64,000 bases of DNA, from the NCBI GenBank assembly GCA_046730475.1, contig JBKPIY010000005.1, positions 1 to 64,000 on the forward strand, written 5' to 3'. The stretch is from JBKPIY01 sp046730475. Lineage in GTDB: Bacteria; Actinomycetota; Thermoleophilia; Solirubrobacterales; 70-9. Below, piece after piece: positions 1 to 7,254 of the stretch (the first letter of the stretch is position 1; each line of letters opens with the position of its first letter). The position numbers and the translations under genes were made by a program. The notes below the pieces were generated by a model. The model ran no database searches. It saw only the letters and a program-made list of their open reading frames with translations, and was not told where the DNA came from.

Positions 1-1
1 C

Positions 2-751
2 TACGTCCTTGACGGCGAGCTGGTGATCACCGCCGCAGACGGCCGCGAGGAGTTCGACGCCCTCCAGAACCGCCTCCACCCGGCCGAGTCGAGGGTGAGG
101 ATGCTGGCCGAGCAGACCCCGGCGGCCTTTCGCGCCTTCGACCTGCTCGCGAGGGATCGCTCGAAGCTGACCTCGAAGCCGTTTCGGGAGCGCCGCGCCG
201 CCCTCGAGGAGCTGATCGGGAGGAAGCGCAACGCCTCGGTCGAGCTCACCCCGTTGACCAAGTCGCCGAAGAAGGCGGAGCCGTGGCTGCGAAACGGCGA
301 GGGCGTGATCGCGAAGGAGCTCGACGCGATCTACAGGCCCGGCCAGCGCAAGGGGATGGTGAAGGTGAAGCGGGTGCGGACGATCGACTGCGTGATCGTG
401 GGCTGGAGGCCGGGAAAGGAGGAGGGGACGGTCGGCTCGCTGATCCTCGGCCTGTACGACGAGAAGGGAGAGCTGCGGCCCGTGGGCCACACGTCGGGAT
501 TCAAGGCGCAGGAGAAGCGCGAGCTGCTGGCCCAGCTCGAGCGGTATGCGACCGGTGAGCGCGGGTCCGGCGACCCGAGCCGCTGGAGCGCCGACCGCGA
601 CCTCGAATGGGCGGTGGTCCGTCCCGAGCTGGTGATCGAGGTTAGCTTCGACCACGTCTCCGCCGGCCGCATCCGCCACGGCGCCAAGGTGCTTCGCTGG
701 CGCGACGACCGGGATCCGAAGAGCTGCACGGTCGACCAGCTCGATCAGTGA
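2..751 (+). CDS. ATP-dependent DNA ligase, C-terminal part (5' end outside window)
   Basis: Seals nicks or double-strand breaks using ATP. The frame is open from the first base of the window and begins inside the adenylation domain: the YVLDGELVI segment is nucleotidyltransferase motif III, EGVIAK is motif IV and MVKVKR is motif V with its lysines. The remaining 120 residues fit the OB-fold domain of LigC/LigD-type ligases, ending near RWRDDRDPKSCT. The catalytic lysine motif (KxDG) must lie upstream of the window. A LigD-type polymerase gene at 2770-3885 on the other strand suggests a non-homologous end-joining role; Ku is not in the window. An in-frame GTG at 23 is internal, not the start. 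Family assignment is secure; LigC versus LigD-ligase cannot be decided. Confidence 0.88.
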   Translation, partial: YVLDGELVITAADGREEFDALQNRLHPAESRVRMLAEQTPAAFRAFDLLARDRSKLTSKPFRERRAALEELIGRKRNASVELTPLTKSPKKAEPWLRNGEGVIAKELDAIYRPGQRKGMVKVKRVRTIDCVIVGWRPGKEEGTVGSLILGLYDEKGELRPVGHTSGFKAQEKRELLAQLERYATGERGSGDPSRWSADRDLEWAVVRPELVIEVSFDHVSAGRIRHGAKVLRWRDDRDPKSCTVDQLDQ

Positions 752-788
752 GACCGAGGTGTCCTGCGCCGGGGCCACCGTGCGACCC

Positions 789-1559
789 CTAACCAGGACG
801 GCTTCCCGGAAGCAGGGCCCGAAGCTCGGCGAGCATCAGCGTCGGGCTCTCGAATACGTCGCCGTAGGTGTAGCGCCGCAGCCGCTCGAGGAACCGAGCC
901 TCGAGCTTGCTGACGGTGACGCGAACGTCGCCGCGAAGCACTTGGCGCAGCTTGCCCGCGCCCGGGCTGCTGGGCCGCCGCGCCAGCACGGCCTCGACCT
1001 CGGCCGGTTTGGTGTGATGGCGCACGAAGGCCTCGTGACAGGCCCGGGAGGTCATCCGCTGCAACCAAGCCGGCGAGATCGACCAGGGTGCGAGCGACCG
1101 TCGTCACCGGGATCCCGCGCCATTTCGTCGCATCCTCAGGGGCAAGGCGACGCGAGCGGCGGGTCAACACACCCTTCGGGCGCGGCTGGGTCGCCGCTGT
1201 GACCTCAGGGGCAGGCGGAGGGCCCTTGAAGACGCCGAGCAGGTGCGCGGCCGCCCGGCCACTCAACAGAGCCCCCTCACCACAGGCTCTCACGCAGCGA
1301 GATAACGCGCCTCCGGGCTGGGCGCGGCATGGCCGACCCGATAGACGCCGCGGTGCACCCGGATCAGCGCCCCGGTGCGAAGGCGCTGCTTTGTCTCCGC
1401 GACCGTGACGCCGGCGCGAATCAGGTCCCCGCGCGTAACCACCCCATGAGCGGGCCCGGCCAGAGAGGCGAGCAGTCGTTCCACCGTCTCGCCCTCATTC
1501 CTCCACCGAGCCGTCCTTCCCTGGGGTCGCACCATGCCCCCTGAGCACGACGCCCGCAC
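789..1559 (-). pseudogene. Decayed AbiEi-type antitoxin-domain / DUF559 protein (frameshifts and internal deletion)
   Basis: Three consecutive pieces on the minus strand read as one known family (AbiEi-like winged-helix N-terminus followed by a Vsr-like DUF559 domain). Piece 1 (1559-1290) carries the winged helix, with VVTRGDLIRAGV and VHRGVYRVGH, and stops at a TGA. Piece 2 (1293 to about 1060) continues in another frame with ACGEGALLSGRAAAHLLG and VTTVARTLVDLAGLV. Piece 3 (about 1064-789) continues in a third frame with ACHEAFVRHHTKPAEVEAVL. Within piece 3, FLERL is joined directly to RRYTYGDVFESP; family members have about 45 residues of nuclease-like core between these. Two frameshifts plus loss of the core indicate a dead gene rather than a programmed event. 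Comparison with the family is from memory. Confidence 0.72.
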
Positions 1560-1610
1560 TCTTCGCCCCCGTTGCGGTCTGTCCGGCAGTCGGGCGAAGC
1601 CGGCCTGCCT

Positions 1611-2315
1611 CTAGCCCAGCGGCGATACGGCGCGCAGGATGTGGGGCCAGAAGTAGACCTCCCAGGTGGCCGCCGCCACCAGCATCGGGATCGCGATCGC
1701 GACGGTGACGAGGGTGGCCGCGAGGAGCTGATCCCACTCGTCGCGACGGCCCGCGATCGTCCAGGCGGCGAGGGGGAGGAAGACGGCGGTGAGCTCGAGC
1801 AGGGCGTGGGGGGCGGCGGTGAGGACGAGGACCCCGGTGGAGATGCCGGCCTCGTGAGCGACGCTCGAGCCGATGATCCCGAGGGCGAACGCCTGGGTGA
1901 TCAAAGAGAAGCAGGTGACGGCGACCACCCAGGCGAAGGCGACCGGGCGGGCGCGCTCGTGGATCCAGCGCGAGAAGCCGGTGTGGCGCTCGGCCGAGAG
2001 GGGGAGCGAGCTCCCGGCGATGAAGCCGGCGATGCAGGCGAAGGCGTGGAGCGCCAGCACCAGGGAGTTGCGACCCATCGTCGCCGCCACCCGCTCGGCC
2101 TCGATCCCGTGCGGAAGCCCGGGCAGGTAACGGAAGCCGACGTCGGGCTTGACGATGGAGGAGACGGCCCAGACCGCGCAGAGCAGGACCACCGCGATCG
2201 CGAAGGCGCCGAGAAACCAGGTGGAGAGCACCGGCCAGGGGTTCGAGCCCCACCGCTCGAGCGTATGGCGGGTGTCGCGAGCGCCCTGGGCGAGGACCAT
2301 GTCCTGCGTTCGCAT
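1611..2315 (-). CDS. Integral membrane protein, SpoIIM-like (DUF95)
   Basis: A 234-residue protein with about five or six hydrophobic segments, beginning near residue 30 (STWFLGAFAIAVVLLCAVW). The arrangement of helices with small residues and the ALHAFACIAGFIAGSS and APHALLELTAVFLP stretches resembles stage II sporulation protein M homologues, which are widespread in non-sporulating actinobacteria and have no settled function there. It probably sits in the cytoplasmic membrane. Start is the ATG at 2315; no strong Shine-Dalgarno is evident. It is transcribed away from the cupin gene upstream and toward the decayed gene at 789-1559. The family call is moderate, since it rests on hydropathy and short motifs. 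Confidence 0.6.
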   Translation of the reverse strand: MRTQDMVLAQGARDTRHTLERWGSNPWPVLSTWFLGAFAIAVVLLCAVWAVSSIVKPDVGFRYLPGLPHGIEAERVAATMGRNSLVLALHAFACIAGFIAGSSLPLSAERHTGFSRWIHERARPVAFAWVVAVTCFSLITQAFALGIIGSSVAHEAGISTGVLVLTAAPHALLELTAVFLPLAAWTIAGRRDEWDQLLAATLVTVAIAIPMLVAAATWEVYFWPHILRAVSPLG

Positions 2316-2359
2316 CTCGACCCCATCGGCGCCCGGCGTCGGCGATTTGAGCGCCGCGG

Positions 2360-2734
2360 TCAGCCGCCGCTCGAGAGATCCCCCTGGTCGTAGAGGTCGG
2401 TGACGCGGAAGGCGGGGGTGGCCGCGGAGAGGTAAGAGAGAGTCTCCCCGCCGGTGTTCTCGATTCCGTGGGTCGCGCCTGGGGGAATGAACACGAGGTC
2501 GCCCGCGCGGACCTCCCGCCGCTCGTCGCCGACCTGCATCCTTCCCGTCCCCCGGACGATCAAGTAGACCTGCTGGGGAGGATGGCTGTGGGGGAGCTGG
2601 CGGCTTCCCGGCTCAACGTCGACCCAGGTCACCGTCAGGTCGGCCTCGGAGACGTCGCCCTCCTGGAGCAGGGCGACCGAGAGCAGCCCCGGGAGCGATC
2701 GCTTCGGGGCGGACGCGGTGGTGCTGACGTGCAT
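2360..2734 (-). CDS. Small single-domain cupin protein
   Basis: 124 residues forming one beta-barrel cupin domain. Cupin motif 1 is visible as LPHSHPPQQVYLIVRGTG (histidine metal ligands plus downstream glutamine/tyrosine) and motif 2 as AGDLVFIPPGATHGIEN (PPG turn and histidine). Such proteins are metal-binding small-molecule enzymes, isomerases or sensors; the substrate cannot be read from the sequence. The start ATG at 2734 is preceded by a good Shine-Dalgarno (GAGGAGG) eight bases upstream. A much longer open frame runs upstream through the opposite frame of the LigD polymerase gene and is not real. It lies 35 bases downstream of that gene and may be co-transcribed with it. Confidence 0.85.
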   Translation of the reverse strand: MHVSTTASAPKRSLPGLLSVALLQEGDVSEADLTVTWVDVEPGSRQLPHSHPPQQVYLIVRGTGRMQVGDERREVRAGDLVFIPPGATHGIENTGGETLSYLSAATPAFRVTDLYDQGDLSSGG

Positions 2735-2769
2735 CGTGGCCTCCTCGAGATCGAGTGTGCGATCAGGGA

Positions 2770-3885
2770 TTACGGCGAGCGCTTCCTCGCCTTGGGCTTC
2801 GGGTTCGCCTTGGGCCTCGCCCTTGCCTTGGGCTTCGCCTTCCCCCCGGCCCTCGTCCCCCCAGAGGCGTTGTCCTCGCGCGCCCGACTCGGCTGCACCC
2901 GCTTTGCCTCGCCGGCCTGCTTGCGGAAGTGAGGCGGCCAGGGGGCGTCGCCGAGGCCCTCGGCCTCGTCGCGATCGGCGAGCTCGAGCAGCGCTTCGAG
3001 CGAGCCGACATGGCGGTCGATCTCGGCCCCTGGGTCGCCGCGCTCCTTGAGCCGCGCCGGGACGGTGTCGAGGCGGAGCTCGGCGGGATCGACGTCGGGG
3101 ACCTCGTCCCACTCGATCGGGGTCGAGACCCGGGCCTCGGGGCCGGGGCGGACCGAATAGGCGGAGGCAATGGTGCGGTCGCGGGCGTTCTGGTTGTAGT
3201 CGACGAACACCCCGTGGCGCTCCTCCTTCCACCACTTGCTGGTGGCGAGCTTCGGCACCCGCCGCTCGACCGCACGGGCGAGCGCGAGCGCCGCCCGGCG
3301 GACCTCGGTGAATGTCCACCGCGGCTCGATCCTGGCGTAGATGTGGATCCCGCGGGAGCCCGAGGTCTTCGGGAACCCGACCAGCCCGTGGGCGGTGAGC
3401 ACCTCCCGTACGCAGAGCGCCACCTTTCGGGCCTCGTCGAAGCTCGACTCGGGGGTGGGATCGAGATCGACCCGAAGCTCGTCGGGGTGGTCGAGGTCGA
3501 CGCGGCGAACCGGCCACGGGTTGAAATCCACCACTCCAAGGTTGACCGCCCAGACGAGGTGGGCGGCGTCGTTCGCCACCAGCTCGGTGGCGGAGCGGCC
3601 GCTCGGGAAGGTGACGGTCGCGGTCTGGAGCCAACCGGGCGCTCCCTTCGGCACCCGCTTCTGGAAGAAGAACTCGCCGTCGACGCCGTCGACGAAGCGC
3701 TTCATCGTCCCGGGCCGCTCCCGCAGCCCGACCACCGCGGCGTCGGCCACCTCGACGTAGTAGCGGGCGAGGTCGAGCTTGGTATGGCCCGGGCCCGGGA
3801 AGAAGACCTTGCCCGGATTCGAGAGCCGAACCTCCAGGCCGGCGGCCTCGATCGTCGTGTAGTCGCCCTTGGCCACGCGCGACAT
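2770..3885 (-). CDS. ligD: LigD-type NHEJ DNA polymerase/primase domain protein
   Basis: 371 residues matching the stand-alone polymerase (archaeo-eukaryotic primase-like) domain of LigD, which fills in or adds (ribo)nucleotides at broken ends during non-homologous end joining. Visible landmarks: VRLSNPGKVFFP near residue 20, the metal-binding aspartates in RVDLDP (138-143), TSGSRGIHIY (174-183) with the conserved Ser-Arg-His nucleotide-binding residues, and a third metal aspartate probably in the VDYNQNARDRTIASAYSVR stretch. The last 40 residues are a low-complexity Lys/Ala/Pro/Arg tail, probably a DNA-binding extension. Polymerase and ligase are separate genes here rather than one fused LigD; the ligase end lies at 2-751. 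Start ATG at 3885 has GGAGA just upstream. Confidence 0.92.
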   Translation of the reverse strand: MSRVAKGDYTTIEAAGLEVRLSNPGKVFFPGPGHTKLDLARYYVEVADAAVVGLRERPGTMKRFVDGVDGEFFFQKRVPKGAPGWLQTATVTFPSGRSATELVANDAAHLVWAVNLGVVDFNPWPVRRVDLDHPDELRVDLDPTPESSFDEARKVALCVREVLTAHGLVGFPKTSGSRGIHIYARIEPRWTFTEVRRAALALARAVERRVPKLATSKWWKEERHGVFVDYNQNARDRTIASAYSVRPGPEARVSTPIEWDEVPDVDPAELRLDTVPARLKERGDPGAEIDRHVGSLEALLELADRDEAEGLGDAPWPPHFRKQAGEAKRVQPSRAREDNASGGTRAGGKAKPKARARPKANPKPKARKRSP

Positions 3886-3926
3886 TCTCCACTCTCGCTG
3901 TAGCGTGCAACGGAAGGAGGCTTGGC

Positions 3927-4832
3927 GTGAGCGAGCTGACCACGATGACCTACGAGGTGGACGGGCGGATCGCCTGGATCACCCTCGACCGGCCCGAGCG
4001 GGGAAACGGGATCACCCTGGAGATGCCCCGCGAGCTCGCCGCCTGCGTCGAGAGCGCCAACCTCGACCCCGCCGTCCACGTGATCGCCCTCGCCGGGAAC
4101 GGCTCCGGCTTCTGCGGCGGCTATGACCTGGTCGCCTCGGCCGAGCGCATGATGGAGGGAATCGGGCTGGAGGCAGTGCCCGCCGGCTCGCCCCTCGACC
4201 CGGCGGTTCAGGCCGCGAACCACGATCCCGCCGGCACCTGGGACCCGGTTGTCGACTTCCAGATGATGAGCCGCAACGTCCGCGGGTTCATGAGCCTGTT
4301 CCACTCCGAGAAGCCGGTGGTGTGCAAGGTGCACGGCTACTGTGTCGCCGGCGGCACCGACATGGCCCTCTGCTCGGACCTGCTGGTGGTCGAGGATCGG
4401 GCCAAGATCGGCTACCCGCCGGCGCGCGTGTGGGGGGTGCCGACGACTGCCCTGTGGGCGTTCCGGATCGGCCCAGCCCGGGCGAAGCGGCTGCTGCTCA
4501 CGGGGGACTCGATCGACGGGACCACCGCGGTCGAATGGGGCCTCGCAACCGAGGCCGCCCCGGCCGCCGAGCTCGACGCCCGGTTCGAGGCTCTCCTCGA
4601 GAGGGTCGCCCGCCTGCCCGTGAACCAGTTGGCGATGCACAAGCTCCTGGTCAACCAGGCCCTCTACGCCCAGGGCCTGCACGCGACCCAGGTGCTGGGG
4701 ACGGTCTTCGACGGCGTCGCCCGCCATACCCCCGAGGGCTTCGCCTGGGCCCGCCGGGCCGCCGAGGCCGGGTTCAGGGAAGCGGTCCGGGACCGCGACG
4801 AGCCCTTCGGCGATCACGGCCTCGATCGCTGA
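3927..4832 (+). CDS. Enoyl-CoA hydratase/isomerase family (crotonase) protein
   Basis: 301-residue crotonase-fold protein, probably acting on acyl-CoA thioesters in the cytosol. The N-terminal IAWITLDRPERGNGIT, the oxyanion-hole segment NGSGFCGGYDL (about residues 58-68) and the second oxyanion segment KVHGYCVAGGTDMALCSD (about 134-151) are typical. It is longer than the usual 255-260 residues because of an insert after the first oxyanion segment (about residues 70-110). The exact reaction is unknown. Start is GTG at 3927 with AAGGAGG seven bases upstream; a TAGCGT -10-like box is at 3901-3906, giving a short leader. It diverges from the LigD polymerase gene and is followed 39 bases later by a thioesterase. 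Confidence 0.85.
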   Translation: MSELTTMTYEVDGRIAWITLDRPERGNGITLEMPRELAACVESANLDPAVHVIALAGNGSGFCGGYDLVASAERMMEGIGLEAVPAGSPLDPAVQAANHDPAGTWDPVVDFQMMSRNVRGFMSLFHSEKPVVCKVHGYCVAGGTDMALCSDLLVVEDRAKIGYPPARVWGVPTTALWAFRIGPARAKRLLLTGDSIDGTTAVEWGLATEAAPAAELDARFEALLERVARLPVNQLAMHKLLVNQALYAQGLHATQVLGTVFDGVARHTPEGFAWARRAAEAGFREAVRDRDEPFGDHGLDR

Positions 4833-4871
4833 GCGGGCCGCCCGAGCTTCCTCCGCAATACTGCCGCGGCC

Positions 4872-5309
4872 GTGGCCGATGCGAGCGAGCGGATTACCGT
4901 CGAGTCGATCCGATCACGGATCGGCGACAGCCTTCCCGAGGACCTCGGGGTGGAGCCGCTCGAGATCACCGATCAGCGAGCGGTCGGGCGGATCGTCGTC
5001 GACCGCCGCCACCTCCACCCCGGCGGACTCGTCCAAGGCGGCGCCTGGGTGGCGCTCGCGGACTCGGTCGCCGCCTGGCAGACCTTTCGGCACCTGTCAC
5101 CGGGCTCCGACTTCACCACCGTCGAGATGAAGCTGAACGTGTTCGGGGCCGCCGGGCCCGGGGACGAGCTGATCGCCACCGCCGAGCACCTCCACGCCGG
5201 GCGGTCCACCCACGTGGTCGAGGTCCGAATTCGCCGCGAGGATCGCCTCGTCGCCAACCTCCTCGTCACCCAATTCGTCCTACCCGGCCAGACGGCCAGG
5301 ACGATCTAG
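4872..5309 (+). CDS. PaaI-family hotdog thioesterase
   Basis: 145-residue single hotdog domain, predicted to hydrolyse acyl-CoA thioesters. The LHPGGLVQGGAWVALADSVA segment (about residues 48-67) is the PaaI-type catalytic region with the HxGxxxGG pattern, followed by FTTVEMKLNVFGAAGPGD, which forms the second half of the active site. It follows the crotonase gene in the same orientation, so the two may act on the same acyl-CoA pathway. Start taken as the GTG at 4872. The stop overlaps the end of the convergent pyruvate kinase gene by four bases, leaving no room for a separate terminator. Confidence 0.85.
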   Translation: MADASERITVESIRSRIGDSLPEDLGVEPLEITDQRAVGRIVVDRRHLHPGGLVQGGAWVALADSVAAWQTFRHLSPGSDFTTVEMKLNVFGAAGPGDELIATAEHLHAGRSTHVVEVRIRREDRLVANLLVTQFVLPGQTARTI

Positions 5310-6745
5310 GGCACGCGGTGGATCTCGAACAGGTTGGTCCCGACCTGCTGGCTCGGGAGCCCCGCGGTGATCGCGATCAGGTCACCCGAGGAGGCGGCGC
5401 CGCAGCGCTTGGCGATGGTCGCGCAGTCGTCGAGCAGCTTGCTGAGGCTGGTCCACTCGGGCCCGAGCTGGGGATGGACGCCGAACAGGAGGTTGAGGCG
5501 CCGGACGGTCTGGACGGTGGGGGAGACCGAGACCACGGGCACCCGGGGGCGATGGGCCGACACCAGCCGGGCCGTCCGCCCGCTGGTGGTCGGGACGACG
5601 ATCGCCGCAAGCCCCAGCCGGTAGGTGGCGGCGACGCTGACCTGGGCGACCGCCTCGGCGACGTCGTCGGCGCGCTCCTCGGCTCGGCCGAACACCCAAT
5701 CGCCGTAGGGCAGATGCGGCTCGGTCGCCCGCGCGATCCTGTCCATCATCCGCACCGCCCCGACCGGGTGCTCGCCCACCGCGGTTTCCTCGGAGAGCAT
5801 CACCGCGTCCGTCCCGTCGTAGATCGCGTTGGCGACGTCGGCGACCTCGGCCCGGGTCGGGCTCGAGGCCCGCACCATCGTCGCCAACATCTGGGTGGCG
5901 GTGATCGCCGGCTTCGATGCCCGGCCCGCGAGCGAGATCAGGTGCTTCTGGGTTCCCGGGACTTCCTCGAGCGGCAGCTCGACGCCGAGGTCCCCGCGGG
6001 CGACCATCACCCCGCTGTCAGCGGCGTCGATGATCTCCTTCGCCCGCTCGGCCGCCTGGGGCTTCTCGATCTTCGCGATCAGAGGGATGTGGGCATCGAG
6101 CGAGGCCAGCCTGGAGGCGACCGACTCGAGGTCGGAGGGCCGCCGGACGAAGGAGACGGCGAGGAGGTCGACCGCGTGCTCGACGGCGAACTCGATCCAC
6201 TCGCGGTCGTGCACCCCCCCCTGGGGGAGCTCGGCATCGGCCCGCGGCAGGTTGATCCCCTGATGTGAGCTGACCGCTCCGCCCGCCTCGACCTCGCAGA
6301 CGACCTCGGATCCGGTGGTGGAGAGGACCCGGAGCCGAACCCGCCCGTCGGCGAGGAACACCGGGTCGGACTCCTTCACCGCGGTGGCGATCCCGTCCCA
6401 CATCACCGGGAGCCGCTCGGCGTCGCCCGGCTCCGCCCCTTCTCCGGCGCTGAGCACGACCCTGGAGGCCGAGTGGAGGACGGCGAAGTCGTCGGCGAGC
6501 TGGCCGAGGCGGAGCTTCGGCCCGGGCAGGTCGCCGAGGATCCCGATCTCGCGGTTTGCGACCGCCGCCGCGGCCCGGATCCGCTCGACGTTCTCGGCGT
6601 GGTCGGTCCGGTGGCCGTGGGAGAAGTTGAGCCGGAACACGTCGACGCCGGCGTCGATCAGGCGTCGCAGGGTCTCCGGGTCGCGGCTGGCCGGACCGAC
6701 CGTGGCGACGATCTTGGTGCGGCGCCAGCTGCGCTGATCAGGCAC
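5306..6745 (-). CDS. pyk: Pyruvate kinase
   Basis: Converts phosphoenolpyruvate and ADP to pyruvate and ATP, the last step of glycolysis. About 479 residues, a normal length. Visible signatures: RRTKIVATVGPAS at the N-terminus, FRLNFSHG, LPGPKLRLG, the active-site IAKIEKPQA with its lysine, VARGDLGVELPLEEVPGTQK, and PTRAEVADVANAIYDGTDAVMLSEET (catalytic threonine loop). The C-terminal third fits the allosteric domain. The start is placed at the GTG at 6745, preceded by GGAAGGAGAGG; an in-frame ATG at 6772 would lack a ribosome site. The 8-base overlap with the upstream HAD gene suggests translational coupling. Confidence 0.95.
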   Translation of the reverse strand: MPDQRSWRRTKIVATVGPASRDPETLRRLIDAGVDVFRLNFSHGHRTDHAENVERIRAAAAVANREIGILGDLPGPKLRLGQLADDFAVLHSASRVVLSAGEGAEPGDAERLPVMWDGIATAVKESDPVFLADGRVRLRVLSTTGSEVVCEVEAGGAVSSHQGINLPRADAELPQGGVHDREWIEFAVEHAVDLLAVSFVRRPSDLESVASRLASLDAHIPLIAKIEKPQAAERAKEIIDAADSGVMVARGDLGVELPLEEVPGTQKHLISLAGRASKPAITATQMLATMVRASSPTRAEVADVANAIYDGTDAVMLSEETAVGEHPVGAVRMMDRIARATEPHLPYGDWVFGRAEERADDVAEAVAQVSVAATYRLGLAAIVVPTTSGRTARLVSAHRPRVPVVSVSPTVQTVRRLNLLFGVHPQLGPEWTSLSKLLDDCATIAKRCGAASSGDLIAITAGLPSQQVGTNLFEIHRVP

Positions 6746-7250
6746 TCCCTCTCCTTCCCCCGGCCGCCGCATCGAGCGCCCCGAGATCCCCCCGCAGCTC
6801 CTCGATCGAGTCGAACACGGCGGCCGCCCCGGACCCGGCCAGCTCCTCGCGAGAGTAGGCGCCGGTGAGGACCCCGACGGCGGCGATCCCGGCTCGGTCG
6901 GCGGCGACGCAGTCCCAGACCGAGTCTCCGACCAGGACGGCGTCCCGGGTGCCGGCCCTCTCCAGGGCCGCCTCCACCAGGTCGGGGTTCGGCTTGGTCG
7001 CCTCGACCTCAGCGATCATCTCCATGTAGATCGGATTCTCCTCGTCACGGACCGCCTCGCCGAGCTCGGCCTCGACCTCCTCGCCCGCCAGCGCCGCCAC
7101 CAGCTGACCGCCGCCCATCCCGATCGAGCGGTGGATCCTCCACAGCGGCAGGACGATCTGGTGGCGCCGAAAGGCCCGGTACCAGGCGAGGGCGTGCTGG
7201 TAGTTGGTGTCCACCAGGGTGCCGTCGATGTCGAGGATCGCGGCCCGCAT
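6738..7250 (-). CDS. HAD-family phosphatase with internal deletion of motif II region
   Basis: 170 residues. The start has HAD motif I (ILDIDGTLVDT, nucleophile and acid aspartates), a cap region (NYQHALAWYRAFRRH) as in phosphoglycolate-phosphatase-like enzymes, then motif III/IV (KPNPDLVEAALE and VLVGDSVWDCVAADRAGI). Family members are about 210-220 residues and carry, between the cap and motif III, a segment with the motif II serine or threonine in an ASSG-like context. Here EVEATKPNP joins the two sides directly, so about 45 residues including motif II are missing while the frame is kept. The protein may be inactive. Start ATG at 7250 lies four bases after the ATPase stop; the end overlaps pyk. 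The comparison with the family is from memory. Confidence 0.75.
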   Translation of the reverse strand: MRAAILDIDGTLVDTNYQHALAWYRAFRRHQIVLPLWRIHRSIGMGGGQLVAALAGEEVEAELGEAVRDEENPIYMEMIAEVEATKPNPDLVEAALERAGTRDAVLVGDSVWDCVAADRAGIAAVGVLTGAYSREELAGSGAAAVFDSIEELRGDLGALDAAAGGRRGSA

Positions 7251-7254
7251 CGGA

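Noticed and set aside
1290..1293. Programmed frameshift in the AbiEi-like gene
   Set aside because: A second shift and loss of the core domain in the same gene make decay the simpler explanation, and no slippery sequence was seen.
2780..2850. Repeated CCTTGGGCTTCGCC-like blocks as a DNA repeat element
   Set aside because: They encode the Lys/Ala/Pro tail of the LigD polymerase and have no regular unit.
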